Notes under the pieces: generated by a model | Databases searched by the model: none | Told to the model about the DNA's origin: nothing | What the model saw: the letters and a program-made list of their open reading frames with translations, nothing else | Position numbers and translations under genes: made by a program | Shown here: one piece after another, positions 43,066 through 52,273 of the stretch | Numbering within the stretch: position 1 is the first letter of the stretch | Layout of the letters: the number at the start of each line of letters is the position of its first letter | Source: VBDM01 sp035519135 | GTDB taxonomy: Bacteria > Pseudomonadota > Gammaproteobacteria > Burkholderiales > SG8-39 | Direction: 5' to 3' | Length of the DNA stretch: 64,000 bases | Assembly (NCBI GenBank): GCA_035519135.1 | Contig: DATIWX010000026.1 | Span: 47,050-111,049 of the forward strand

Positions 43066-43427
43066 GGCTTGCTCCTTGGTTTGGGTTTCTTCGAGGATTT
43101 GCGTGCCGCCTCGACGGCGTCTTCCGCGCGCAGCGCGGCTTCGAGCTTGTCGAGGCGGATGGTCCAGGCGGCGCGCTCGCGCTGCATCCAGGCGGCGGCC
43201 GAGTCGAGCGGCGCGGGATCGAGCGAGAGGACGTGGTCGCGACCTTCGATTCGCCGGCGCACGAGGCCGGCGCGCTCGAGGATGCGGATATGCTTGGAGA
43301 CGGAGTTGAGCGATATGTCGAACGGCGCCGCGACCTCGGTCACGCGCGCGTCGCCCGCGGCGAGGCGCTTGAGTATCTCGCGGCGCGTCCCGTCCGCCAA
43401 TGCCACCAGGGTGTCGTCGAGGTCCAT
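43062..43427 (-). CDS. ArsR-family winged-helix repressor
   Basis: The 121-residue regulator has the HTH pattern 'LADGTRREILKRLAAGDARV', 'APFDISLNSVSKHIRILERA', 'GLVRRRIEGRDHVLSLDP' and an Arg/Lys tail. No Cys metal-site residues are seen. ATG 43427 is chosen: it leaves the perfect palindrome at 43441-43452 upstream as a likely operator. An ATG at 43463 would give 12 more residues but put the palindrome inside the gene. It probably regulates itself and the AHSA1 partner. Confidence 0.82.
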   Translation of the reverse strand: MDLDDTLVALADGTRREILKRLAAGDARVTEVAAPFDISLNSVSKHIRILERAGLVRRRIEGRDHVLSLDPAPLDSAAAWMQRERAAWTIRLDKLEAALRAEDAVEAARKSSKKPKPRSKP

Positions 43428-43440
43428 GGCCTCAACATTA

Positions 43441-43452
43441 ACCCATATGGGT
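43441..43452. promoter_or_regulatory. 12-bp perfect palindrome, likely ArsR operator
   Basis: acccatatgggt reads the same on both strands. It is 14 bases upstream of the chosen ArsR start, in the place of a self-repression operator. Confidence 0.5.
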
Positions 43453-43481
43453 GAATGATGCAACCCCCCCGCGACTTCCGC

Positions 43482-44162
43482 TCAGCTTGCGGCGCTCAGC
43501 ACCCCGTCCTGCAGCCGCATGACGCGGTGCGCGCGCGCGGCGAGCGCGGGCTCGTGGGTCACGATCACGAGGCTGGTCCCGTGCGCGCGGTTGAGCTCGA
43601 GCATCAGCTCGAAGACGTTCTCGGCGGTGCGCCGGTCGAGGTTACCGGTCGGCTCGTCGGCGAGCACGCAGGCGGGCTTTGTAACCAGCGCGCGGGCGAG
43701 CGCCGCGCGCTGGCGCTCGCCCCCGGACAGCTCCGCGGGCGTATGCGTAAGCCGCTCCCCAAGCCCCACTTCCCCGAGCATCGCCGCCGCGGCCTCGCGC
43801 GCCTCGCCGGGCGCAACGCGACGGATGAGCAGCGGCATCGCCACGTTCTCGAGCGCGGTGAACTCCATCAGCAGATGGTGGAACTGGTAGACGAAGCCGA
43901 GCGAGCGGTTGCGCACCTCTCCCCGCTCCGCGTCGGAGAGGTCGTGCATCGGCCGGCCCAGCACGTCGACCTCGCCCGAAGTCGGCTCGTCCAGCCCCCC
44001 CAGCAGATGCAGCAGCGTGCTCTTGCCCGAGCCCGAGGCGCCGACGACGGCGACGATCTCGCCTTCGCGAACCTCGAGGCGCACCCCGCGCAGGACCTGC
44101 ACGGCGTCCGCGCCTTCGCGGAAGGTCTTGTGCAGGTCGCGGCACGCGAGCACGTCACTCAT
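43482..44162 (-). CDS. lolD: LolD lipoprotein-release ATP-binding protein
   Basis: The 226-residue ATPase has Walker A 'VGASGSGKSTLLHLLGGLD', Q-loop 'FVYQFHHLLMEFTALENVAM' (the LolD Q-F-H-H-L-L hallmark), signature 'LSGGERQRAALARAL', Walker B 'CVLADEPTGNLD' and 'LVIVTHEPA'. It powers extraction of outer-membrane lipoproteins with LolC/E. It overlaps the permease end by 8 bases. Confidence 0.94.
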   Translation of the reverse strand: MSDVLACRDLHKTFREGADAVQVLRGVRLEVREGEIVAVVGASGSGKSTLLHLLGGLDEPTSGEVDVLGRPMHDLSDAERGEVRNRSLGFVYQFHHLLMEFTALENVAMPLLIRRVAPGEAREAAAAMLGEVGLGERLTHTPAELSGGERQRAALARALVTKPACVLADEPTGNLDRRTAENVFELMLELNRAHGTSLVIVTHEPALAARAHRVMRLQDGVLSAAS

Positions 44163-45396
44163 AGCGCAACGCCTCGGCGGGATTGACGCGCGCCGCGCGC
44201 CAGCTCGGATAGAGGGTCGCGACCAGCGACAGCAGCAGCGACACCAGCGTGATCGCGACGACGTCGCCGCCCTGCAGATCGGAGGGCAGCTCGGTGATGT
44301 AGTAGACCTCGCGCGAAAGGAACTGGATGCTGAGGACCCGCTCGAGGAACGGCACCACCACGTCGATGTTGAGAGCGAGCGCGACGCCGCCGGCGACGCC
44401 GATCAGCGTGCCGATCACGCCGATCAGGACCCCCTGGACGACGAAGACCTTCATGATCCCGCCGGGACTCGCTCCCAGGGTGCGCAGGATCGCGATGTCG
44501 GCCTGCTTGTCGGTGACCGCCATCACCAGCGTCGAGACGATATTGAACGCCGCCACCGCGACGATCAGCAGCAGGATGATGAACATCATGGTCTTCTCGA
44601 TCTGCACCGCGCGGAAGTAATTGGCGTGGCTGCGGGTCCAGTCGGATATGTACAGATCGCCGCGCAGCCGCGCGAACAGCTCGCGCGTGACTTCACGCGA
44701 CTGGAACAGGTCCTTGAGCTTGAGCCGCACGCCCGAGGCGTCGTCCCCCATGCCGTAGAGCTTCTGCGCATCCGCGAAGTGGATCAGCGCGAGCGTCGAG
44801 TCGTACTCGAACATTCCGACCTCGAAAACGCCCTGCACGGTGAATTGCTTCAGCCGTGGCAGGATGCCCGCCGGGGTCACCAGTCCTTGCGGGGCGATCA
44901 GGGTGACCTTGTCTCCGACCCGCGCCCCGAGAGCGCGCGCAAGATCGGAGCCGAGCACTATGCCGAATTCGCCGGGCTCCAGCGCCTCGAGATTTCCCGA
45001 GACCATGCGCAGGCCGATCTCGGCGACCTTGCGCTCGAGGTCCGGCAGGATTCCCCGCACCACCGCCCCCCGCACGCTCGCGCCGAGCATCAGCATGCCC
45101 TGGGCGTTCACGAAGGGCGCCGCAGCGATCACCGCCGGATTCGCGGCGGCCTCGCGCGCCACGCCCTGCCAGTCGGCGAGCCGGTTCTCCGCTCCGGTGA
45201 TCTGCACGTGCGCCACCACGCCGAGGATGCGCGCGCGGACCTCTTTCTGGAATCCGTTCATGACCGACAGCACTACGATGAGCGCCGCGACGCCGAGCGC
45301 GATGCCGAGCATCGAGGTCAGCGAGATGAACGAGATGAAATGGTTGCGGCGCTTGGCTCGCGTGTAGCGCAGGCCGACGAGGAGTTCGTATTGCAC
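44155..45396 (-). CDS. lolC: LolC/LolE-family lipoprotein-releasing permease
   Basis: The 413-residue permease has an N-terminal helix after 'YELLVGLRYTRAKRRNHFIS', with 'LGIALGVAALIVVLSVMNGF'. A periplasmic domain follows, then three helices with 'AVTDKQADIAILRTLGASPG' and 'LVSLLLSLVATLYPSWRAAR'. This is the LolC/E pattern; with one permease in the window it may be the LolF-type single subunit forming a homodimer with LolD. It begins the minus-strand lolCD unit. Confidence 0.92.
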   Translation of the reverse strand: MQYELLVGLRYTRAKRRNHFISFISLTSMLGIALGVAALIVVLSVMNGFQKEVRARILGVVAHVQITGAENRLADWQGVAREAAANPAVIAAAPFVNAQGMLMLGASVRGAVVRGILPDLERKVAEIGLRMVSGNLEALEPGEFGIVLGSDLARALGARVGDKVTLIAPQGLVTPAGILPRLKQFTVQGVFEVGMFEYDSTLALIHFADAQKLYGMGDDASGVRLKLKDLFQSREVTRELFARLRGDLYISDWTRSHANYFRAVQIEKTMMFIILLLIVAVAAFNIVSTLVMAVTDKQADIAILRTLGASPGGIMKVFVVQGVLIGVIGTLIGVAGGVALALNIDVVVPFLERVLSIQFLSREVYYITELPSDLQGGDVVAITLVSLLLSLVATLYPSWRAARVNPAEALRYE

Positions 45397-45437
45397 GCGC
45401 GCCAGTGTGCCATAAGCGGTGATAAACTCGAAATCAG

Positions 45438-46385
45438 ATGCACTGTTTCCTCTTCATTCCGGATTTTTTCTCCTCGGAAAGTGTCGCACCTGCAAGTCGC
45501 CTCGCGGCCGCTGAAACGCTGATCGCCAGAGGTCGCCGCAAGCAGGCGGCGCCGGTGGCGCGCGAGGCCTGGCTGCTGGAGCGCTTCGGAGCGGCGAGGC
45601 AGCGCGACTGGCCGGTCGCGCCCTACACGCTGCTCGCCGACGGAGGGTCGCCTGGAAGCGAGTACTGGATGCGCGCCGACCCCGTCAATCTGAGCGTCCG
45701 CCAGGACGGCCTGGCGTTCGACGGTACGGCGCTCGATCTATCTCGCTCCGAGGCCGATGCGCTCGTCGCCGCGCTCAACCGCCATTTCGGCGGGGTGCCG
45801 GCATTCGACGCTCCGCACCCGGGGCGCTGGTACGTGAAGCTCCCGGCGGCGCCCGAGTTGCTCACCACCCCGCCGGCCGCGGCCCGCGGGGTCGCGATCG
45901 AGGACGCTCTTCCCAAAGGCGGCGACGCCATGCGCTTCCGCGCCCTGATGAACGAGGCGCAGATGCTGCTGCACGAGCACCCGGTGAATACCGGGCGCGA
46001 AGCGCGCGGGGTCCCGCCGGTCAACAGCCTCTGGTTCTGGGGCGGAGGCGCGCTCGCAACACCGGCGGCGCGGCCCTTCTCGATCGTCCTCGCCGAGGAT
46101 CCCCTGGCGCGAGGCTTGGCGCTCGCCGCGGGCATACGCGTCGGCACCGCGCTTGCCGCCCTGCCGGACGAAGGCAAGGCGCTGATCGTCGTCGACGCGC
46201 CGCGCAGCCCGGCGCTCGAGCGCGACTGGTTCGGACCGCTGCTCGCGGCGCTCCAGGGCGGACGCATCGGCATGCTCAGCCTGTATCTCGCCGGAGAGGA
46301 TTCGCTGCTCGAAGTCGAGACGGTGCGGTCCGACCTGCGCTGTTTCTGGCGCACGAGAAAGCCGCTGCACAGCTATCTCGCATGA
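45438..46385 (+). CDS. Conserved protein beside recJ (database name: cofactor-independent phosphoglycerate mutase-like)
   Basis: The 315-residue protein contains 'MNEAQMLLHEHPVNTGREA', 'PPVNSLWFWGGGALA' and 'LSLYLAGEDSLLEVE', which recur in a betaproteobacterial and pseudomonad family often labelled phosphoglycerate mutase. I see no canonical metal-binding motifs of iPGM, so the label is not firm. It is cytoplasmic. ATGA overlap with recJ, and a GATAAA-like hexamer before the ATG, suggest it heads the recJ unit. Confidence 0.72.
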   Translation: MHCFLFIPDFFSSESVAPASRLAAAETLIARGRRKQAAPVAREAWLLERFGAARQRDWPVAPYTLLADGGSPGSEYWMRADPVNLSVRQDGLAFDGTALDLSRSEADALVAALNRHFGGVPAFDAPHPGRWYVKLPAAPELLTTPPAAARGVAIEDALPKGGDAMRFRALMNEAQMLLHEHPVNTGREARGVPPVNSLWFWGGGALATPAARPFSIVLAEDPLARGLALAAGIRVGTALAALPDEGKALIVVDAPRSPALERDWFGPLLAALQGGRIGMLSLYLAGEDSLLEVETVRSDLRCFWRTRKPLHSYLA

Positions 46386-48094
46386 GCGACGCGACGCGCA
46401 TCGTCACACGCCCGGTCTCCCCGCGCACCAACGACCAGCTGGTGCGCGAAGGCCTGCACCCGGTGCTCGCACGGGTCTGCGCCGCGCGCGGAATCAGCCA
46501 CCGCAGCGAGCTCGACGACAAGCTCGCCGGGCTGATCCCGCCCTCCGCGCTGATGAACGCGGAGCGGGCCGGGGTGCTGCTCGCCGACGCTATCGCCTCC
46601 GGCAAGCGCATGCTGATCGTCGCCGACTACGACTGCGACGGCGCGACCGCCTGCGCGGTCGGCGTGCGCGGCCTCGCGGCGTTCGGCGCGAGCGTCGGGT
46701 ATCTGGTTCCCAACCGTTTCGAGCACGGCTACGGCCTCACCCCGGAGATCGTCGCGATCGCGGCGAAATCCAAGCCCGATCTGCTGATCACCGTGGACAA
46801 CGGCATCGCCAGCGTCGAGGGCGTCGAGGCCGCGCGCAGCCTGGGAATCGAAGTGTTGATCACCGACCACCATCTGCCCGGTGCGGAGCTGCCGCGCGCC
46901 GCCTGCATCGTGAATCCCAACCAGCGGGGCTGCGCCTTTCCCAGCAAGAGCCTCGCGGGCGTCGGCGTGATGTTCTACGTGATGCTCGCCCTGCGCGCCG
47001 AGCTGCGCAAGCGCGGCGCCTTTACCGCCAGGGAAGAGCCGAAGCTCGGCGACCTCCTCGACCTGGTCGCGCTCGGCACCGTCGCCGACGTCGTTCCGCT
47101 CGACTTCAACAACCGGGTCCTCGTCACCCAGGGCCTGAGGCGCATTCGCGCCGGACGCATGCAGGAGGGCGTGCGCGCGTTGCTCGCGGTCGCCGGCAGG
47201 GAGCCCGCGCGGGCGGGCAGCTTCGACCTGGGCTTCCTGCTCGGGCCGCGGCTGAACGCGGCCGGGCGCCTGTCGGACATGGGCCTGGGCATCGAATGCC
47301 TCGTGACGGAAGATCGCGGGCGCGCTCTCGAAATCGCACGGCAGCTCGACGATCTCAACCGCGAGCGGCGCGCGATCGAGGCCGAGATGCAGGCGCAGGC
47401 CGAGGCGCTCGTCGCCGGGGTGTCGGTGGGCGAGAGCTCCAGCATCAGCCTGTACGACCCGGCCTGGCACCAGGGCGTGGTCGGCATCCTAGCCGGGCGG
47501 GTCAAGGACCGTTACTACCGCCCCACTTTCGCCTTTGCCCCCTCAGGGTCGAATGGACCTGCTGGCGAGATCCGCGGATCGGGGCGATCGATCGCCGGAC
47601 TCCACCTGCGCGACGCGCTCGACCTGCTGGCGAAGCGCGAGCCGGGGCTGCTGCTGCGCTTCGGCGGACACGCGGCCGCCGCCGGACTGACGCTGCGCGC
47701 GGCGGACTTCGAGCGCTTCGCGCGCGGCTTCGAAGCCGTTGCGCGCGAGCTCGTTTCGCCGGCGCAGCTCGCGCGCTCGGTCGAAACCGACGGCTCGCTC
47801 GAGCCCGCGTATCTCGACCTCGGCCTGGCGCGGCTGCTCGACCACCAGGTATGGGGACAGGGATTCCCACAGCCGCTGTTCTGCGACGATTTCGACGTGC
47901 AGGGCCAGCGCGTCGTCGGCGAGAAACACCTGAAACTGAAGCTCGCCCGCGCCGGCCGCACGCTCGAGGCGATACGCTTCAACACGCTCGATCCCCTGCC
48001 GCAGCACGTGCGCGCGGCGTACCGCCTTTCCGTGGAAGAATTCAGGGGAATGCAGAATCTGCAGCTCGTCATCGAACATTGGGAGGCGGCATGA
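46382..48094 (+). CDS. recJ: Single-stranded-DNA-specific exonuclease RecJ
   Basis: The 570-residue nuclease has DHH motifs 'MLIVADYDCDGATACAVGVR', 'DLLITVDNGIASVEG', 'EVLITDHHLPG' and 'VALGTVADVVPL', and DHHA1 'GGHAAAAGLTLRAADFE', then an OB-fold end. It degrades ssDNA 5'-3' in recombination and repair with RecFOR. The start overlaps the preceding gene. Confidence 0.95.
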   Translation: MSDATRIVTRPVSPRTNDQLVREGLHPVLARVCAARGISHRSELDDKLAGLIPPSALMNAERAGVLLADAIASGKRMLIVADYDCDGATACAVGVRGLAAFGASVGYLVPNRFEHGYGLTPEIVAIAAKSKPDLLITVDNGIASVEGVEAARSLGIEVLITDHHLPGAELPRAACIVNPNQRGCAFPSKSLAGVGVMFYVMLALRAELRKRGAFTAREEPKLGDLLDLVALGTVADVVPLDFNNRVLVTQGLRRIRAGRMQEGVRALLAVAGREPARAGSFDLGFLLGPRLNAAGRLSDMGLGIECLVTEDRGRALEIARQLDDLNRERRAIEAEMQAQAEALVAGVSVGESSSISLYDPAWHQGVVGILAGRVKDRYYRPTFAFAPSGSNGPAGEIRGSGRSIAGLHLRDALDLLAKREPGLLLRFGGHAAAAGLTLRAADFERFARGFEAVARELVSPAQLARSVETDGSLEPAYLDLGLARLLDHQVWGQGFPQPLFCDDFDVQGQRVVGEKHLKLKLARAGRTLEAIRFNTLDPLPQHVRAAYRLSVEEFRGMQNLQLVIEHWEAA

Positions 48095-48113
48095 GCGGCA
48101 AGCCGGTGCCCCG

Positions 48114-48491
48114 GTGAGCTACGCCCGGGTCCGCATCGCCTGGCCGAAAGGCGCGCTCGCCGCGACGCTCGACGACACGCCGACGGCGCGCGCCCTGGTC
48201 GCCGCGCTGCCGCTCAATGCGCGCGCGCAGACCTGGGGCGAGGAGGTCTATTTCGAGATCCCCGTCAAAGCTGCCCTCGAGCGCGGCGCGAAGCAGGTGG
48301 TCCCGCCCGGCAGCGTGTGCTTCTGGGTGGAGGGAACCGCCCTGGCGCTTCCCTGGGGGCGGACGCCGATATCGGAGGGTGAGGAGCCGAAGCTGGTGAG
48401 CCCCTGCAACGTGCTCGGCCGCATCGACGGCGACCCGCGCCGGCTCGCCTCGGTGCGCGGCGGCGACACCATCAGCGTCACGGTGGAGTGA
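48114..48491 (+). CDS. Cyclophilin-like fold protein (DUF369/TM1367 type)
   Basis: The 125-residue single-domain protein ('LDDTPTARALVAALPLNARA', 'TWGEEVYFEIPV', 'VPPGSVCFWVEGTALALPWG', 'LVSPCNVLGRIDGD') matches the small cyclophilin-like fold family of unknown activity. GTG start lies 19 bases after recJ. The downstream KTSC gene follows after 2 bases. Confidence 0.82.
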   Translation: MSYARVRIAWPKGALAATLDDTPTARALVAALPLNARAQTWGEEVYFEIPVKAALERGAKQVVPPGSVCFWVEGTALALPWGRTPISEGEEPKLVSPCNVLGRIDGDPRRLASVRGGDTISVTVE

Positions 48492-48493
48492 GC

Positions 48494-48706
48494 ATGGAAC
48501 GGAAGCGCGTCAACTCGAGCAGGATCCGGGGCGCGGGCTACGACCCCAAGGCGCAGCTGCTGGAGATCGAGTTCAGCGACGGGAGAATCGTGCAGTACCG
48601 AGGCGTATCCCAGGAAGTCCACCGGCAGTTCATGGCCGCGCCCTCGCCGACCAGCTTTTTCGAGGACAAGATCGACGAGAGCTTTCCCTCGACTCGCGTC
48701 CGCTAG
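48494..48706 (+). CDS. KTSC-domain protein
   Basis: This 70-residue protein is a single KTSC domain: 'RVNSSRIRGAGYDPKAQLLE', 'FSDGRIVQYRGV' and 'TSFFEDKIDESFPS'. The domain occurs with lysyl-tRNA synthetases and stands alone in bacteria; its function is unclear. ATG 48494 is used; a GTG two codons earlier is possible. It is two genes upstream of lysS. Confidence 0.88.
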   Translation: MERKRVNSSRIRGAGYDPKAQLLEIEFSDGRIVQYRGVSQEVHRQFMAAPSPTSFFEDKIDESFPSTRVR

Positions 48707-48717
48707 GTGCTCTGCCC

Positions 48718-48723
48718 TATAAT
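48718..48723 (+). promoter_or_regulatory. -10 box for prfB
   Basis: Perfect TATAAT, 11 bases before the prfB ATG. The transcript would start about 48729-48731, leaving a leader of about 5 bases and no Shine-Dalgarno. No strong -35. Confidence 0.6.
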
Positions 48724-48734
48724 GCGCACCTACC

Positions 48735-49839
48735 ATGGAAGCGGAACGCATCAATCAGCTGGCCTCCACGCTCTCCGGTCTCGACAAGAGATCGGCGGAG
48801 TTGCGGAGGTATCTTTGACTTCGACGGGAAGCAGGCGCGCCTTGCCGAAGTAAGCCGGGAGCTCGAAAAGCCGGACATCTGGTCCGACTCCAGGCGCGCC
48901 CAGGACCTGGGCCGCGAGAAGAAGCAGCTCGACAACCTCGTCGGCGTCCTCACCGATCTGAACGGCAAGCTCCGCGACGCCGCAGAGCTGTTCGCGCTCG
49001 CGCGCGAGGAGAACGATGCCGCGACCCTCGCTTCGATCGAGGCCGACGTCGCGCAGGCGGAAAAAATCGTTGCGGACCTCGAGTTCCGCCGCATGTTCTC
49101 CGATCCGCTCGACCCCAACAATTGTTTCATGGATATCCAGTCCGGCTCCGGCGGCACCGAGGCGCAGGACTGGGCGCAGATGCTCGAGCGCATGTACGCC
49201 AAGTACTGCGACCGCAAAGGCTACCGCGTCGACGTGCTCGAAGAGTCGCCGGGCGAGGTCGCCGGCATCAAGAGCGCGACCTTCAAGATCAGCGGCAGCT
49301 ACGCCTACGGGCACTTGCGCACCGAAAGCGGCGTGCACCGCCTGGTGCGCAAGTCTCCCTTCGACTCCAACGCGCGCCGGCATACGTCGTTCGCGAGCGT
49401 TTTCGTCTATCCGGAAGTCGACGAGAACATCGAGGTCGAGATCAATCCCGCGGACCTGCGCATCGACACCTACCGCGCGTCGGGCGCAGGCGGCCAGCAC
49501 GTCAACAAGACCGATTCGGCGGTGCGCATCACCCATTTGCCCACGGGCATCGTGGTACAGTGCCAGAATGACCGCTCGCAGCACCGCAACCGCGCGGAAG
49601 CCATGGCGCTGCTGAAATCGCGGCTGTACGAGCTGGAGCTGCGCAAGCGCCAGGCCGAACGCGACAAGCTCGCTTCCACCAAGACCGACATCGAGTGGGG
49701 CCACCAGATCCGCTCCTACGTGCTCGATCAGTCGCGCATCAAGGACCTGCGCACCGGGGTCGAAAAGGGCGACACGCAGCGCGTGCTCGACGGCGACCTC
49801 GACGAGTTCATCAGCGCGAGCCTGAAGCAGGGCGTGTAA
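48735..49839 (+). CDS. prfB: Peptide chain release factor 2, with programmed +1 frameshift
   Basis: Codons 1-27 read to a TGA at 48816-48818 in the slippery context cggagg tat CTT TGA c. A +1 shift on CTT continues from GAC at 48817 to the TAA at 49837. The result is 367 residues, the usual RF2 length. The internal ggagg sits 3 bases before CTT, as in E. coli. RF2 reads UGA, so the shift gives autoregulation. 'KSPFDSNARRHTSF' has the SPF anticodon-like tripeptide and 'GAGGQHVNKTDSAVRITH' the GGQ loop. Confidence 0.96.
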
Positions 49840-51365
49840 TGAACAAGAAGAACGAGCCTCCCGAGAATCCGCAGGCGGGCCAGGACGAGAACCAGATCAT
49901 CGCCGAGCGGCGCGCGCGCCTCGCCGAGCTGCGCCGGCACGGTAGCGCCTTCCCCAACGATTTCCGCCGCGAGCACCTCGCCGCCGACCTGCACAAGACC
50001 TGGGGGGACAAGTCCAACGAAGAGCTCGAGCCCAGGCACATCGCGGTTTCGCTCGCCGGCCGCGTCATGCTGAAGCGCGTCATGGGCAAGGCGAGCTTCG
50101 CCACGGTCCAGGACATGAGCGGCCGCATCCAGCTCTACGTGACGCGCGACGCCGTCGGCGAGGCGGCTTACGAGGCTTTCAAGCACTACGATCTCGGCGA
50201 CATCGTCGGCGCGAAGGGGACCCTGTTCAAGACCAAGACCGGCGAGCTGTCGCTGAAAACCGCCGAGCTGCGCCTGCTGGTGAAGTCGCTCAGGCCGCTG
50301 CCGGAGAAATTCCATGGCCTCGCCGACCAGGAGCAGAAGTACCGCCAGCGCTACGTCGACCTGATCATGAGCGAGGAGACGCGGGCGGTGTTCCGTACCC
50401 GCAGCCGCATCGTCGAGGCCATCCGCGGCTTCATGGCCGCGAAGGGCTTTCTCGAGGTCGAGACCCCGATGATGCAGCCCATCCCGGGCGGCGCGAACGC
50501 GAAACCCTTCAAGACCCATCACAACGCGCTCGACATGGAGCTCTATCTGCGCGTCGCGCCCGAGCTCTACCTCAAGCGCCTCGTGGTGGGCGGCTTCGAG
50601 AAGGTATTCGAGATCAACCGCAATTTCAGGAACGAGGGCATCTCGACCCGGCACAATCCCGAGTTCACCATGCTGGAGTTCTACGAGGCCTACCGCGACT
50701 ACCGCTACCTCATGGACTTCACCGAAGAGATGCTGCGGGAGATGGCGAAGCAGGTGCTCGGCACGCTGCAGCTGGGCTACGGCGAGTACGTCATCGACCT
50801 CGCCAAGCCCTTCGAGCGGCTGACCATCATCGACGCGATCCGCAAATTCCATCCCGAGATATCTGCGTCCGATGTCGCCACCCGCGACGGCGTGATCGCG
50901 GTGCTGAAGAAGCGCGGCATCGATTTCGGCCAGCACGCCAAGGCGGGGCTGGGCGCGCTGCAGCTGCACCTGTTCGAGGAGACCACCGAGGCACGGCTGG
51001 TCCAGCCGACCTTCGTGGTCGACTACCCCGCCGAGGTATCGCCGCTCGCGCGGCGCAGCGACGCGAACCCCGAGGTCACCGACCGCTTCGAGCTCTACAT
51101 TGCCGGCCGCGAGGTGGCGAACGGCTTCTCCGAGCTGAACGACCCCGAGGACCAGGCAGCGCGCTTCGAGGAGCAGGCGAAGGCGAAAGCGGCGGGCGAC
51201 GAGGAATCGATGTACTACGATGCCGATTACATCCGCGCGCTCGAGTACGGACTGCCGCCCACCGCGGGCGAAGGCATTGGCATCGACCGCCTGGTGATGC
51301 TTTTCACCAACAGCCCCAGCATCCGCGACGTTCTGCTGTTCCCTCACCTGCGCAGGGAAACCTGA
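49839..51365 (+). CDS. lysS: Lysyl-tRNA synthetase, class II
   Basis: The 508-residue enzyme has the OB anticodon-binding domain ('SLAGRVMLKRVMGKASFATV'), then class II motif 1 'FLEVETPMMQPIPGGANAKP', motif 2 'VFEINRNFRNEGISTRHNPE' and motif 3 'GIGIDRLVMLFTNSPSIRDV'. It charges tRNA-Lys. ATG overlaps the prfB stop (TAATG), the usual prfB-lysS operon. Confidence 0.97.
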   Translation: MNKKNEPPENPQAGQDENQIIAERRARLAELRRHGSAFPNDFRREHLAADLHKTWGDKSNEELEPRHIAVSLAGRVMLKRVMGKASFATVQDMSGRIQLYVTRDAVGEAAYEAFKHYDLGDIVGAKGTLFKTKTGELSLKTAELRLLVKSLRPLPEKFHGLADQEQKYRQRYVDLIMSEETRAVFRTRSRIVEAIRGFMAAKGFLEVETPMMQPIPGGANAKPFKTHHNALDMELYLRVAPELYLKRLVVGGFEKVFEINRNFRNEGISTRHNPEFTMLEFYEAYRDYRYLMDFTEEMLREMAKQVLGTLQLGYGEYVIDLAKPFERLTIIDAIRKFHPEISASDVATRDGVIAVLKKRGIDFGQHAKAGLGALQLHLFEETTEARLVQPTFVVDYPAEVSPLARRSDANPEVTDRFELYIAGREVANGFSELNDPEDQAARFEEQAKAKAAGDEESMYYDADYIRALEYGLPPTAGEGIGIDRLVMLFTNSPSIRDVLLFPHLRRET

Positions 51366-51512
51366 GGCGGAGAGTTGGGAGCTGTCGCCGGGCGGCGACG
51401 GCTTCGCCACGATGCATCGGGTTGTAAACCGCTTAACACACTGTTACACGAACTTGCTGGCGCGCCGGGCGTCAACATCGGTAGGCTTTGACGCCTGAGA
51501 CAAGGAGGTTCC

Positions 51513-52142
51513 ATGGAAGCACAGCGCCGCACACATCCGTTGATCATCGTCGCCGCAGGCACCGTCAGCCTGTTCAGCGTTGTCGGAATCGGAGCCGCCA
51601 TGGGCTGGATACCGACTTCGGTCGGAAATCAGGACAGCGCCACGGTTGCGAAGGCTCCCGAGCAGCCCGAGGTGCGGGCCGAGCCGGCGAAGCCGATCGA
51701 GCACAAAGCCCAGCCGAGGCCGGTCGCGAGATCCGAGCCGCCGCGGCAGGCCCCGCACGCGATCGTGGCGCCACCGCCGACGTCGCCGGTCGTCGTGGCG
51801 GCCGTCTGCCGCGAGTGCGCCGTGGTCGAGGAAATCCGCACGATCGAAAAGGCCGGGCAGGCTTCCGGCGTCGGAGCGGTCGGCGGCGCCGTAGTAGGCG
51901 GCATCCTCGGGCATCAGGTCGGATCTGGACGCGGAAAAGATCTGGCGACCGTGCTGGGCGCGTTGGGCGGCGGCCTGGGTGGAAACCAGATCGAGAAGAC
52001 CGTGAAGAAGGAAAAGGAATACCAGATCGTCGTGCGCTACGACGACGGCAGCAAGGGCCTGTTCACCCAGGCTACGGCGCCCGGCTGGCACAAGGGCGAC
52101 AAGGTGAAGGTCGTCAACGGGGCGATCCAGTCCAACGGCTGA
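51513..52142 (+). CDS. Glycine-zipper 2TM-domain protein
   Basis: The 209-residue protein has an N-terminal membrane helix ('PLIIVAAGTVSLFSVVGIGA'), a Pro/Glu-rich periplasmic linker, and a glycine-zipper domain 'GAVGGAVVGGILGHQVGSGR' then 'LGALGGGLGGNQIEK'. A conserved end follows, 'YQIVVRYDDGSKGLFTQ'. Similar proteins (SlyB/PcP-type) insert in the envelope. The Shine-Dalgarno aaggaggt (51502-51509) matches 16S fully. A terminator follows at 52156. Confidence 0.87.
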   Translation: MEAQRRTHPLIIVAAGTVSLFSVVGIGAAMGWIPTSVGNQDSATVAKAPEQPEVRAEPAKPIEHKAQPRPVARSEPPRQAPHAIVAPPPTSPVVVAAVCRECAVVEEIRTIEKAGQASGVGAVGGAVVGGILGHQVGSGRGKDLATVLGALGGGLGGNQIEKTVKKEKEYQIVVRYDDGSKGLFTQATAPGWHKGDKVKVVNGAIQSNG

Positions 52143-52155
52143 GATCCAGCTGCAG

Positions 52156-52189
52156 AAAAGAAAAGCGGGCTTCGGCCCGCTTTTCTTTT
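52156..52189 (+). terminator. Strong UUCG-loop terminator
   Basis: Perfect 15-bp stem aaaagaaaagcgggc / gcccgcttttctttt around a ttcg loop; the T-rich side forms the U-tract. It ends the glycine-zipper gene. Confidence 0.93.
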
Positions 52190-52273
52190 GTTGACGCTTC
52201 ACGCCGCTCCGTCATAGAGTTGCAACACTCAACCGACGGGTAGCCAGGGTTCCGCCGGAAACACCGGCGCGTC

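Noticed and set aside
48735..48818. prfB as a broken gene because of the early TGA
   Set aside because: The TGA sits in the standard programmed frameshift context and the full RF2 follows in +1.
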